Assembly: GCA_900552305.1 (NCBI GenBank)
Contig: URZD01000070.1
Coordinates: 1-10,254 of the forward strand
Source of the DNA: an uncultured Eubacteriales bacterium
GTDB taxonomy: Bacteria > Bacillota > Clostridia > Monoglobales > Monoglobaceae
Direction: 5' to 3'
Length of the DNA stretch: 10,254 nt
Part shown: positions 1-7,219 of the stretch, piece after piece
How positions within the stretch are numbered: position 1 is the first letter of the stretch
Layout of the letters: the number at the start of each line of letters is the position of its first letter
Notes under the pieces: generated by a model
The model's database searches: none
Seen by the model: only the letters and a program-made list of their open reading frames with translations
What the model was told of the DNA's origin: nothing
Program-made: the position numbers and the translations under genes

Positions 1-403
1 CACGAGCTAGCCGTCCGAGGCTTATTTCGTCGACAACGGCGGTAAGGCTTACCGGATAACCGAGGCGGACGCGGAAACCCACGACAGGATTATCGCATAC
101 ACAAGCGACCTTATGCACGTTTCCGCATCGGCGCTGTGCCTTAATTATAATAAGGAAATGAATCTTGCGTATACTGCGGGCGCGTTTCGCGACTGCACAC
201 GCATAGCGAATATCAACCCAAAGCTGTGGAGCGAGCTGTTCATAGAAAACCGCGAAAACCTTCTTTATGAGATAGACGGGCTGACGCGTGCGCTTGGCGC
301 AATAAGACAAGCGATTGAGCGGTCGGACAGGAAAGAATTGGAGAAAATTCTTGAAACGGTCAGGACAAACAAGCTGAAAATGCAGCGTACGGAGCCGAAA
401 TAA
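1..403 (+). CDS. tyrA: Prephenate dehydrogenase, C-terminal part (5' end outside window, reading frame broken near the edge)
   Basis: This is the C-terminal helical dimerisation domain of a TyrA-type prephenate dehydrogenase, the NAD(P)-dependent enzyme that converts prephenate to 4-hydroxyphenylpyruvate for tyrosine. Recognisable pieces are HDRIIAYTSDLMH (about 77-115), then AGAFRDCTRIANINPKLWSE and NRENLLYEIDGL, which match the family's usual G(S/A)xxDxTRxA...W.ELF..N pattern. The nucleotide-binding domain lies upstream and is not visible. The frame is open only from base 11: a TAG sits at 8-10 in this frame. Dropping one C around 19-20 would join the upstream frame (HELAV) to EAYFVDNGGKAY, which reads like continuous TyrA sequence. 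A single-base error or a real frameshift near the edge is therefore likely. The ATG at 113 is internal, not the true start. Its place just before the aro genes fits the tyrosine branch of the same pathway. Confidence 0.85.
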
Positions 404-416
404 GCAGTAAAAAATG

Positions 417-445
417 TTGAAAGTTTTAAAAAGCTGTGTTATAAT
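417..445 (+). promoter_or_regulatory. Sigma-A-type promoter before the Dabb-aro operon
   Basis: TTGAAA (417-422) and a perfect TATAAT (440-445) are separated by 17 bp. Transcription would start around 452, giving a leader of about 57 bases before the ATG at 509. The leader is short and shows no T-box or other riboswitch signature. This is the only good promoter I see between tyrA and aroE, so it probably drives the whole aro block, perhaps together with read-through from tyrA. Confidence 0.75.
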
Positions 446-508
446 ATAAATATGTGCGGTAATTTGTGCCGATGTTGAAATACTGTCAGAATAAAGGAGA
501 CAATAATT

Positions 509-814
509 ATGGTAAAACATGTCATACTTTGGAATCTTAAAGACGAGTACACACAGCAGGAAAAGGAAAAAATCAAGAAGGATATAAAAAACGGACTTGA
601 GGGGTTAAAAGGTAAAATCCCCGGTCTTTTGGATATACGCGTCAACATAGACGGACTTCCCTCGTCAACCGCGGATTTAATGCTTGATACATCGTTCGAG
701 GATGAGGCGGCGCTGATGCGTTATGCGGCGGACAAAGCGCATAACGCGGTTGCGGATACGTTTGTCCGTCCGTTTACCTCAAACCGCGCGTGTCTTGATT
801 TTGAAACAGAGTAA
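509..814 (+). CDS. Dabb (stress-responsive alpha/beta barrel) domain protein
   Basis: This 101-residue protein has the features of the Dabb family of small dimeric ferredoxin-like alpha/beta barrels. It opens with MVKHVILWNLKDE, containing the family's early conserved His (His4) in a first beta strand. A long charged helix follows (about residues 15-33), then the IPGLLDIRVNIDG strand, and near the end the HNAVADTF(V) helix. The start is well supported: AAGGAGA at 494-500, eight bases before the ATG. It has no signal peptide or membrane segment, so it should be cytosolic. The family includes plant stress proteins and small cyclase or decarboxylase-like enzymes, but most bacterial members have no assigned reaction and no function can be given here. 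It is the first gene after the promoter at 417-445 and lies 32 bases before aroB, so it is probably co-transcribed with the shikimate genes. Confidence 0.8.
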   Translation: MVKHVILWNLKDEYTQQEKEKIKKDIKNGLEGLKGKIPGLLDIRVNIDGLPSSTADLMLDTSFEDEAALMRYAADKAHNAVADTFVRPFTSNRACLDFETE

Positions 815-830
815 CATGTTTGAATTTCAC

Positions 831-840
831 AAAGGAGGAG
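831..840 (+). promoter_or_regulatory. Ribosome binding site that fixes the aroB start
   Basis: AAAGGAGGAG lies six bases upstream of the ATG at 847. It falls inside the possible N-terminal extension that begins with TTG at 820, so it argues for the ATG at 847 as the true start. Confidence 0.8.
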
Positions 841-846
841 ATTTCG

Positions 847-1908
847 ATGCGAACGCTCAGGGTTGAGCTTGGCGAAAGAGCATACGACATTCATATAGGC
901 AGGGACATTTTAAAGGAAAGCGGAAAAATAATTGGCTTGGTTACAAAAAGCCGAAAGGCGTTTATTGTGACGGATGAGAATGTCGAGCCGCTGCACGCGG
1001 ATGTTTTGTGCGAAAGCCTTTTTGATGCGGGATTTGACGCGGAGCTTACCGTCATACCCGCGGGCGAGAAGTCAAAGTCGCTTGAAATGCTCGGCTTTTT
1101 GTATGACAGTATGCTGAGCGGCGGAATCACCAGAAGCGATATAATAATCGCCCTCGGCGGCGGTGTGGTCGGCGACCTGACCGGACTTTGCGCGGCAACG
1201 CTCCTTCGCGGTGTTGATTATGTACAGATACCCACAACGCTGCTTGCGCAGGTTGACAGCAGCGTGGGCGGCAAAACGGCGATAGATGTTCCGAGCGGAA
1301 AAAACCTTGTCGGCGCGTTTTATCAGCCAAAGACGGTAATAATCGACACAAAAACACTTGAAACGCTCCCCGGCAGGATATTCTCGGACGGCATGGCGGA
1401 GGTTATAAAATACGGTCTTATCCGCGATGCAGAGCTTTACAAACAGCTTGAAAAATGCGGCGGCAGAGAAAGCGTATACGCGGAAATTGAGGACATTGTC
1501 CACCGCTGCTGCGACATTAAGCGCGGTATAGTCGAAAATGACGAGCGCGACACGGGCGAAAGAATGATTTTAAATTTCGGTCATACCTTCGGTCATGCGA
1601 TAGAGCGGAAGTACAACTACGAAACATACACTCACGGCGAGGCTGTTGCCGCCGGAATGGTTATGGCGGCGGAGTTCGGAGAAAAAATCGGTATGACAGC
1701 GGCGGGAACATCGCAGAGCATAAGAAAAATCCTGAAAGGCTACGGATTGCCGACAGATATAGAGCTTGACCGCGATTCGCTCGGCGCGGCGGTTATGGTT
1801 GATAAAAAAGGCGACGGCGGACTGGTAAACCTTATACTGCTTGAGGATATTGGAAAAGCCATAATAAAACAATTTGCAAAAGATGACGTTATAAAAGGAA
1901 ACCGATAA
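847..1908 (+). CDS. aroB: 3-dehydroquinate synthase
   Basis: AroB converts DAHP to 3-dehydroquinate, the second shikimate step, using NAD and a divalent metal in the cytosol. At 353 residues it has the usual family length. Visible motifs (numbered from the ATG at 847) are GGGVVGDLTG near 104-113 for NAD binding, the IPTTLLAQVDSSVGGKTA segment near 128-145, and the substrate-binding KNLVGAF. The three expected metal ligands are present: Glu185 in MAEVIKYG, His246 in NFGHTFGHA, and His263 in THGEAVAAG. A TTG at 820 would add nine residues, but AAAGGAGGAG sits inside that extension and the ATG at 847 gives the normal N-terminus (MRTLRVELGERAY). It follows the Dabb gene by 32 bases and precedes aroA by one base, consistent with a single operon. 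Confidence 0.95.
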   Translation: MRTLRVELGERAYDIHIGRDILKESGKIIGLVTKSRKAFIVTDENVEPLHADVLCESLFDAGFDAELTVIPAGEKSKSLEMLGFLYDSMLSGGITRSDIIIALGGGVVGDLTGLCAATLLRGVDYVQIPTTLLAQVDSSVGGKTAIDVPSGKNLVGAFYQPKTVIIDTKTLETLPGRIFSDGMAEVIKYGLIRDAELYKQLEKCGGRESVYAEIEDIVHRCCDIKRGIVENDERDTGERMILNFGHTFGHAIERKYNYETYTHGEAVAAGMVMAAEFGEKIGMTAAGTSQSIRKILKGYGLPTDIELDRDSLGAAVMVDKKGDGGLVNLILLEDIGKAIIKQFAKDDVIKGNR

Positions 1909-1909
1909 T

Positions 1910-3187
1910 ATGGATATGGTATATATTGAGCCGCAAAGGCTTGAAGGCAGTGTGAAAATTCCTCCTTCAAAGAGCTATGCCCACCGCGCACTGATTTGTG
2001 CGGCGTTGTCGGAGGGCGAATGTAAAATCGAAAATATAAGACCTTCTCAGGACATACTCGCAACGCTTAACGTCGTTCGGGCATTCGGCGCGGAGTGTGT
2101 GTATGACGAAAAAAAATCGCATCTGACGGTTAAGGGGCGCGGTACGGGCGGCTTTGGCGCGTTGGCTGCGGCGGACTGTAACGAGAGCGGCTCGACACTG
2201 CGGTTTTTTATGCCGATTGCGGCGGCGCTCGGTATAAAAAGTGAGTTTACGGGCCACGGAAGGCTTATGCAAAGACCGCTTAAACCGTATTTTGACCTGT
2301 TCAAAAAATGCGGCGTGAAATGTGAAATGACGAGGCAAGACACGGTAACGGTCAGCGGGCATATGCGCGGTGGCACATATACGGTTGACGGCAGCGAAAG
2401 TTCGCAGTTTGTCAGCGGTATGCTTTTTGCGCTTGCCTGTGCCAAAGAGGACAGCAGGCTTGTGATTGACGGGGCGCTGCGTTCGCGCGGATATGTTGAC
2501 ATTACGCTTGACGTGATGAAAAGCTTTGGAATAAAAGTTAAAAACAATAATTATGAAAGCTTTGAAATTAGGGGCGGACAGCGGTTTTCAAGAAAGACCT
2601 ACCGAGTTGAGGGCGATTTTTCACAGGCGGCGTTTTTTCTTGCGGCGGGAGCAATCGGGTCGGATATTGTATGTGAGGGTCTGAACGAGGACAGCATACA
2701 GGGCGACAAAAAAATAACCGATATTATCCGCAAGGCGGGCGGCATTGTGGAAAGTTGCGGCAAAGGAAGGCTGCGGGCGCGTTGTACCTCGTTAATGCAC
2801 GGAATAACGGTTGACGCGGACGAAATCCCCGACCTTGTGCCGATTATTGCGGTTATGCTCTGTTTTTGCCGCGGCGAAAGCAGAATTATCAATGCGGGGC
2901 GGCTGCGGCTTAAAGAGAGCGACAGACTTCGCGCAACCGCATCGGAGCTTTCGCGGCTCGGCGCAAATATATACGAGGGCAGCGACTATCTGAAAATTGT
3001 CGGAGGTCAGGTGCTTTGCGGCAATACCGTTTCCGCGTGGAATGACCACCGCATAGCAATGGCGGCGGCGATTGCGGCAAGCCGCTGCGAAGGCGGCGTT
3101 GGGATAACGGGTGCGCTGCAGGCGGTGAAGAAGTCGTATCCGGACTTCTTTGGTGATTACAGAGCGCTTGGAGGGAATGTCAGATGA
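1910..3187 (+). CDS. aroA: 3-phosphoshikimate 1-carboxyvinyltransferase (EPSP synthase)
   Basis: AroA joins shikimate-3-phosphate and phosphoenolpyruvate to give EPSP, the target step of glyphosate. The 425-residue length is normal. Active-site signatures appear in order: PPSKSYAHRAL (Lys21, Ser22, Arg26), ESGSTLRF (92-99), QRPLKPY (121-127), SESSQF (162-167), EGDFSQAAFF (234-243), the catalytic acid in IPDLVP (Asp308), RLKESDRL (333-340), WNDHRIAMA (377-385) and KSYPDFF (408-414). The PEP-site loop reads ESGSTLRF rather than the NAGTAMRP of E. coli-type enzymes; I have seen this form in Firmicute sequences. The ATG is one base after the aroB stop, with AGGAA at 1896-1900 upstream. Its end overlaps the aroC start by four bases, suggesting translational coupling. 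Confidence 0.95.
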   Translation: MDMVYIEPQRLEGSVKIPPSKSYAHRALICAALSEGECKIENIRPSQDILATLNVVRAFGAECVYDEKKSHLTVKGRGTGGFGALAAADCNESGSTLRFFMPIAAALGIKSEFTGHGRLMQRPLKPYFDLFKKCGVKCEMTRQDTVTVSGHMRGGTYTVDGSESSQFVSGMLFALACAKEDSRLVIDGALRSRGYVDITLDVMKSFGIKVKNNNYESFEIRGGQRFSRKTYRVEGDFSQAAFFLAAGAIGSDIVCEGLNEDSIQGDKKITDIIRKAGGIVESCGKGRLRARCTSLMHGITVDADEIPDLVPIIAVMLCFCRGESRIINAGRLRLKESDRLRATASELSRLGANIYEGSDYLKIVGGQVLCGNTVSAWNDHRIAMAAAIAASRCEGGVGITGALQAVKKSYPDFFGDYRALGGNVR

Positions 3188-4245
3188 ACGTATGGGGCAA
3201 TAAAATAAAGGTAACGATTTTCGGCGAATCCCACGGCGCGGCAATAGGCGCGGCAGTGGACGGAATACGGCCGGGAATGAAGGTTGATACGGAGTTTATT
3301 GCGCGGGAAATGCTGCGCCGCGCTCCGGGTAGAAACCGATTTTCGACAAAACGGAACGAAAAGGACAGTGTAGAGATTGTTTCGGGCGTGTTTGACGGCT
3401 ACACGACAGGGACGCCGATTTGCGGAATAATAAAAAACGGCGACACACGTTCGTCCGATTACGAAAAAGACTTGATAAGACCGGGACACGCGGACTACAC
3501 AGCGTTTGTCAAATATGGAGAACACCGCGACTTTCGCGGCGGCGGTCACTTTTCGGGACGGATAACAGCGCCGCTTGTGTTTGCCGGTGCGCTGGCAAAG
3601 CAGCAGCTTGCGGAACGAGGCGTGACAATCGGCTCGCATATACTAAGTATCGGCAGCGTACGGGAAAAGTCGTTTCTTGCCTCGGAAATAAGTGCGGAAA
3701 CCCTTAAAATGCTTGCAGAGAAGGAATTTTCGGTACTTGATGACGAAATCGGCGAAAAAATGAAAAATGAAATCATTGCCGCCGCAAACGACAAGGACTC
3801 CGCGGGCGGGGTCATAGAATGTGCGGTAATCGGTTATGACAAAGGCAAAGGCAGTCCGTTTTTCGGCTCTGTCGAAAGCGTGATTTCCTCGCTTGTGTTC
3901 TCTGTTCCCGCGGTAAAGGGAATCGAGTTTGGGCGTGGGTTTGCTCTTTCCGAAATGCGCGGAAGTGCGGCAAACGACGAATTTTTTACGGACGGGACGG
4001 ACGTTTTTACAAAAACAAACAACAACGGCGGAATCAACGGCGGAATAACAAATGGAATGCCGATAATCTTTTCGGCGGCGGTAAAGCCTACTCCGTCAAT
4101 AGCAAAGGAACAAAACACGGTTGACATTTCAGAAATGAAAAATGCAAAAATAGGAATCAAGGGCAGACACGACCCCTGCATAGTCCAAAGGGCGGCGGTT
4201 GTTATAGAGGCGTGTACTGCGCTTGCGTTATTGGAGATGAATTAA
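3184..4245 (+). CDS. aroC: Chorismate synthase
   Basis: AroC removes phosphate from EPSP to make chorismate, using reduced FMN as a catalytic cofactor. The length is 353 residues. Visible signatures are FGESHG (13-18, with the conserved His17), RRAPGRNRFSTKRNEKD (45-61), RPGHADYT (99-106), NNNGGINGGITNGMP and the C-terminal GRHDPCIVQRAA. The loop that reads GGRSSARET in many enzymes is GGGHFSGRITA here (119-129), a variant form; the rest of the active site looks intact. The start overlaps the aroA stop (ATGA) and is preceded by GGAGGG at 3170-3175 inside aroA. pheA begins one base after its stop, so the product chorismate is made next to the enzyme that consumes it. Confidence 0.95.
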   Translation: MNVWGNKIKVTIFGESHGAAIGAAVDGIRPGMKVDTEFIAREMLRRAPGRNRFSTKRNEKDSVEIVSGVFDGYTTGTPICGIIKNGDTRSSDYEKDLIRPGHADYTAFVKYGEHRDFRGGGHFSGRITAPLVFAGALAKQQLAERGVTIGSHILSIGSVREKSFLASEISAETLKMLAEKEFSVLDDEIGEKMKNEIIAAANDKDSAGGVIECAVIGYDKGKGSPFFGSVESVISSLVFSVPAVKGIEFGRGFALSEMRGSAANDEFFTDGTDVFTKTNNNGGINGGITNGMPIIFSAAVKPTPSIAKEQNTVDISEMKNAKIGIKGRHDPCIVQRAAVVIEACTALALLEMN

Positions 4246-4246
4246 A

Positions 4247-5395
4247 ATGAATAATCTGGAAGATTTGAGAAAGAAAATAGACAAAATTGACAGCGAGCTT
4301 ATGCCGCTTTTCACCGAGCGGATGAAGTGCAGCGCGGAGGTTGCGGAGTACAAAAGGGCAAACAATATGCCCGTGCTTGACAAAAAGCGCGAAACTGAGA
4401 TACTGAACGCAAAAATGCAGGCGGCGGAAGAAGGATTCGGGGCGGCAGTCTACGATTTTTACACAGCAATAATGGCGATAAGCCGCGCGGCACAGAACGA
4501 GCGGCTTGCAAAAAAGGACGCAAAAATCGATATAAGCGGTTTTGAGCGCAGCTTCAAATCCGACCCTACTGTTGTATTCCAGGGCGCGGCGGGCGCAAAC
4601 TCTGAATCGGCGCTGATAAATATTTTCGGCGAGGACTGCAAGCGCAAAAACGCAATGACCTTTGCGGAGGTTTTGGACATGGTGGAAAACGGCGAGGCGG
4701 ACTATGGCATATTGCCTATGGAAAACACGTTTACAGGCTCGATAACCGACGTTTATGACCTTCTTTCTGAACGCGACCTCTATATTATAGCGGAAACCGA
4801 CATTCCGATTGAGCATTGCCTTATCGGTATGCCCGACGCGGAACTCAGCGACATCAAAACGGTGTATTCGCACGAACAGGCTTATATGCAGAGCCGCGAA
4901 TTTTTCTCCAAAATGCAGGATATAGACTTTAAGCCGCACTTCAACACGGCGCTCAGCGCAAAGGTTATAGCCGGCTGCGGCGACAAGTCAAAGGCTGCGA
5001 TTGCAAGCAGAAGAGCGGCAAAGATTTACGGACTTAAGGTGCTTGCGGAGAACATAAGCCAGAGCGGCAGCAATGCGACAAGGTTTGCGGCTGTTGCAAA
5101 AAAGGGCGTAATCACGGAAGAAAGCAGCAAAATAAGTATTCACTTTACGCTCCCGAACGAGAGCGGCTCGCTTGACAGAATTCTTGCGGTTTTTGCAAGA
5201 AACGGACTTAATATGGTTAAAATAGAATCAAGACCGTCGCGCGACAAGAATTTTGACTATTGGTTCTTTATCGATTTTGAAGGCTGCCTTCTCGACGACA
5301 ACACAAAGCGCGCGCTTGAACAGGTTGCGGAGCAGGCGGAGGGCTTCAGACTGCTTGGTAACTACAAAACAGTCCACGGAATAAAGCAGTCATGA
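4247..5395 (+). CDS. pheA: Bifunctional chorismate mutase / prephenate dehydratase (P-protein)
   Basis: This enzyme converts chorismate to prephenate and then to phenylpyruvate, the committed route to phenylalanine. Three parts are visible in 382 residues. An AroQ-type chorismate mutase helical domain spans about 1-90 (LRKKIDKIDSELMPLFTERM, then VLDKKRE). A prephenate dehydratase domain spans about 108-285 (FQGAAGANSESAL, PMENTFTGSITDVYDLL, and the catalytic TRF at 278-280). A C-terminal ACT domain spans about 295-378 (LPNESGSLDRIL, KIESRPS at 325-331). The ESRP motif is the usual phenylalanine-binding feature, so feedback inhibition by phenylalanine is expected. GGAGA at 4233-4237 supports the ATG at 4247, one base after the aroC stop. 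Its stop overlaps the aroK start (ATGA). Confidence 0.95.
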   Translation: MNNLEDLRKKIDKIDSELMPLFTERMKCSAEVAEYKRANNMPVLDKKRETEILNAKMQAAEEGFGAAVYDFYTAIMAISRAAQNERLAKKDAKIDISGFERSFKSDPTVVFQGAAGANSESALINIFGEDCKRKNAMTFAEVLDMVENGEADYGILPMENTFTGSITDVYDLLSERDLYIIAETDIPIEHCLIGMPDAELSDIKTVYSHEQAYMQSREFFSKMQDIDFKPHFNTALSAKVIAGCGDKSKAAIASRRAAKIYGLKVLAENISQSGSNATRFAAVAKKGVITEESSKISIHFTLPNESGSLDRILAVFARNGLNMVKIESRPSRDKNFDYWFFIDFEGCLLDDNTKRALEQVAEQAEGFRLLGNYKTVHGIKQS

Positions 5396-5903
5396 AAAAT
5401 ATAATACTTATAGGATTGCCCGGCTGCGGTAAAACTACACTCGGAAGGCCTGCGGCAGGGGGGCCTTAAAAGATCTCCCTGACTTTGCCGACTGTGACGA
5501 GGAAATCGAAAAGAGCTGCGGAAAAACCGTAACTGAGATTTTTGCCGATTGCGGTGAAAACGGGTTTCGGGAAATCGAAACCGAGGTTTTGAAAAGCCTG
5601 CTTTGCCGTGAGAATACCGTTATATCAACCGGCGGCGGAATTGTGGAGCGGGATGAAAATGTGTCGGAACTGAAAAAACACGGAAATGTGATATATATAA
5701 ACAGGAGTGTCAGGGAGATTTGCGCGGACATCGATACATCGGGACGGCCGCTTTTGAAGGATGGTGCGCAAAGGGTGGCAAGGCTTGCTGAGCGCAGAAA
5801 TCCGCTTTACCGCGAATGTGCGGAGGTTGAGATTGAGAACAGGGGCGACATTGACGGTGTTGTCCGCAAAATAATCAGGGAGGCTGAAAAAATAAATGGC
5901 TGA
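5392..5903 (+). pseudogene. aroK: Shikimate kinase, interrupted by a -1 frame change at a G6 run
   Basis: AroK phosphorylates shikimate with ATP. The frame starting at the ATG overlapping the pheA stop gives MKNIILIGLPGCGKTTLGR, with the Walker A motif GLPGCGKT (residues 8-15), and then meets TAA at 5467-5469. The remainder continues one base back, in the frame ending at 5903: DFADCDEEIEKSCG (shikimate-binding DxD), ENGFREIE, STGGGIV, SGRPLL (lid arginine) and RNPLYRECAE. The two halves join at GGGGGG (5458-5463). One extra base, or a -1 ribosomal slip, gives a 170-residue protein of normal length with every expected catalytic motif. The body of the gene is therefore undamaged, which favours a sequencing or assembly error, a very recent mutation, or frameshift decoding over an old pseudogene. 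The 3' end overlaps aroQ by eight bases. Confidence 0.85.
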
Positions 5904-6354
5904 TATGAAAATTATGGTAATTAACGGACCGAATATCAATATGCTGGGGATAAGAGAGCCGGGAGTTTACGGAAACAAGACCTATGCGGAGCTTGAAAGC
6001 GAGATTGAGCGGCACTGTGCGGAGCGCGGTGCGGAGGTCGTTGTGGTGCAAAGCAATTCCGAAGGCGAGATAATCGATTTTATTCACCATGCGCTCGGAA
6101 ACTATGACGCAATCGTAATAAATCCGGGCGCGTACACGCATTACAGCTATGCGATACGCGACGCGCTTGCGGCGGTATGCGTCCCGGCGATTGAGGTTCA
6201 TATCAGCAATATTCACAAGCGCGAGGAATTCAGGCGCACCTCGGTGACTGCTGCGGAGTGCGTGGGTCAAATTGCGGGGTTTGGATTTGCGGGTTATAAA
6301 ATGGCAATAGACTATCTTTTAAGTGAGGTCGGAGCGAATAAAAATGAAGATTAA
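5896..6354 (+). CDS. aroQ: 3-dehydroquinate dehydratase, type II
   Basis: AroQ removes water from 3-dehydroquinate to give 3-dehydroshikimate. At 152 residues it is a standard small type II enzyme, which usually assembles as a dodecamer. The signature INGPNINMLGIREPGVYG spans residues 9-26 and includes the catalytic Arg20 and Tyr26. QSNSEGEIIDFIH (52-64) has Ser where His is common. INPGAYTHYSYAIRDA (75-90) and VHISNIHKREEFR (101-113) with His102 complete the active site. The start at 5896 is chosen because AGGGAGG lies at 5877-5883 with 12-base spacing. An ATG three codons later (5905) is possible but sits farther from that site. The gene overlaps aroK by eight bases and aroE by eleven. Confidence 0.95.
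   Translation: MADMKIMVINGPNINMLGIREPGVYGNKTYAELESEIERHCAERGAEVVVVQSNSEGEIIDFIHHALGNYDAIVINPGAYTHYSYAIRDALAAVCVPAIEVHISNIHKREEFRRTSVTAAECVGQIAGFGFAGYKMAIDYLLSEVGANKNED
6331..6334 (+). promoter_or_regulatory. Ribosome binding site that fixes the aroE start
   Basis: GGAG lies nine bases before the ATG at 6344 and inside the extension that would begin with GTG at 6323, so the ATG is preferred. It sits within the 3' end of aroQ. Confidence 0.6.
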
Positions 6355-7195
6355 GCTTGCTGTAATAGGAGATCCTATCGGACACAGCCTTTCGCCGGTG
6401 ATTCATACAACCGTGCTTGACGAGCTTGGAATCGACTATGAATACAGAAAAATTCATGTCAGCCCGCAGGATTTGGAAGCGTTTATGATGTCGGACGCGG
6501 CAAAACAGCTTGACGGCTTTAACGTGACAATGCCGCACAAGGAAAGTATTGCCAAGTATATGGAAAGCATTGATGCCGAGGCGGAGCGCTGCGGCGCGGT
6601 GAATACGGTCAGGGTGGAAAACGGTAAATTTTTCGGCTATAACACGGACGGGGACGGATATGCAAAATCTCTTGCCGAAATCGGCTTTGAGCTTGCGGGA
6701 AAACGGATAACGCTCTTGGGCGCGGGCGGCGCGGCGGCAACGGTAATGCTAAAGGCGGCGTCGCTCGGCGCGGCAAAAATTTCGCTGCTTAACCGAACGG
6801 AGGCTACCGCGGCGGAGCTTGCCAACGAGGTATACCGAAAGACGGGAGTTATGGCGGAGGTATATCCGCTCAATACCGAAAACTGCCGCAGATGCTGTGC
6901 GGACTGCGACATACTGATTAACGGAACGCCGCTCGGCATGGCGGGCGTTTCGGCGGATTTTGAGGACACCTCGTTTTTGGAGGAAATCGGAAACGGTGGA
7001 GTTGTCTCCGACTTTATTTACAACCCGCCGCAGACAAAGCTGCTGGAGGACGCGGAGCGGCTCGGACTTAAAACGGTAAACGGTCTGGGAATGTTGATTT
7101 ATCAGGGTATTGCGGCTGATGAAATATATCTTGGACGCGAGCTTGATGGAAAATATCTGAAAAAGAAAATAGAGGACAGGCTGAAGAACGCCTGA
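6344..7195 (+). CDS. aroE: Shikimate dehydrogenase
   Basis: AroE reduces 3-dehydroshikimate to shikimate, normally with NADPH. The 283-residue protein shows the shikimate site IGDPIGHSLSPVIH (8-21), NVTMPHKE with the catalytic Lys66, GAVNTV (84-89), and YNTDGDGY with the catalytic Asp102. A Rossmann dinucleotide loop GAGGAAAT follows at about 127-134, then NRTEATA, LINGTPLGM, DFIYNPPQT and GLGMLIYQG near the end. The start at 6344 is chosen for GGAG at 6331-6334 and because MKIKLAVIGDPIGHS is the normal N-terminus; a GTG at 6323 would add seven unconserved residues. It overlaps the aroQ end by eleven bases. It is the last gene of the aro block, and no clear intrinsic terminator follows before the purE promoter. 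Confidence 0.95.
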   Translation: MKIKLAVIGDPIGHSLSPVIHTTVLDELGIDYEYRKIHVSPQDLEAFMMSDAAKQLDGFNVTMPHKESIAKYMESIDAEAERCGAVNTVRVENGKFFGYNTDGDGYAKSLAEIGFELAGKRITLLGAGGAAATVMLKAASLGAAKISLLNRTEATAAELANEVYRKTGVMAEVYPLNTENCRRCCADCDILINGTPLGMAGVSADFEDTSFLEEIGNGGVVSDFIYNPPQTKLLEDAERLGLKTVNGLGMLIYQGIAADEIYLGRELDGKYLKKKIEDRLKNA

Positions 7196-7219
7196 TTATA
7201 AAAATTTTGAATTAGTGTC

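Noticed and set aside
404..508. Possible T-box or trp-type leader before the aro operon
   Set aside because: The gap is only 105 bases and holds a promoter and a ribosome binding site; there is no T-box sequence, terminator hairpin or leader peptide.
820..846. N-terminal extension of AroB from a TTG start
   Set aside because: The extension contains the strong AAAGGAGGAG site and adds no conserved residues.
2811..2993. Alternative-frame plus-strand open frame inside aroA
   Set aside because: Short, rich in Arg, no ribosome binding site, and fully inside conserved EPSP synthase sequence.
4202..4939. Long open frame on the minus strand opposite the start of pheA (245 codons)
   Set aside because: It lies wholly across the well-supported aroC end and pheA, has no ribosome binding site or recognisable domain, and is Cys/Arg/Phe-rich as expected for a reverse-frame shadow.
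5589..5903. A separate small gene from a start inside the aroK 3' part
   Set aside because: It lacks the P-loop and shikimate DxD motif; it is plainly the C-terminal part of the same kinase, and its frame carries kinase sequence well upstream of 5589.
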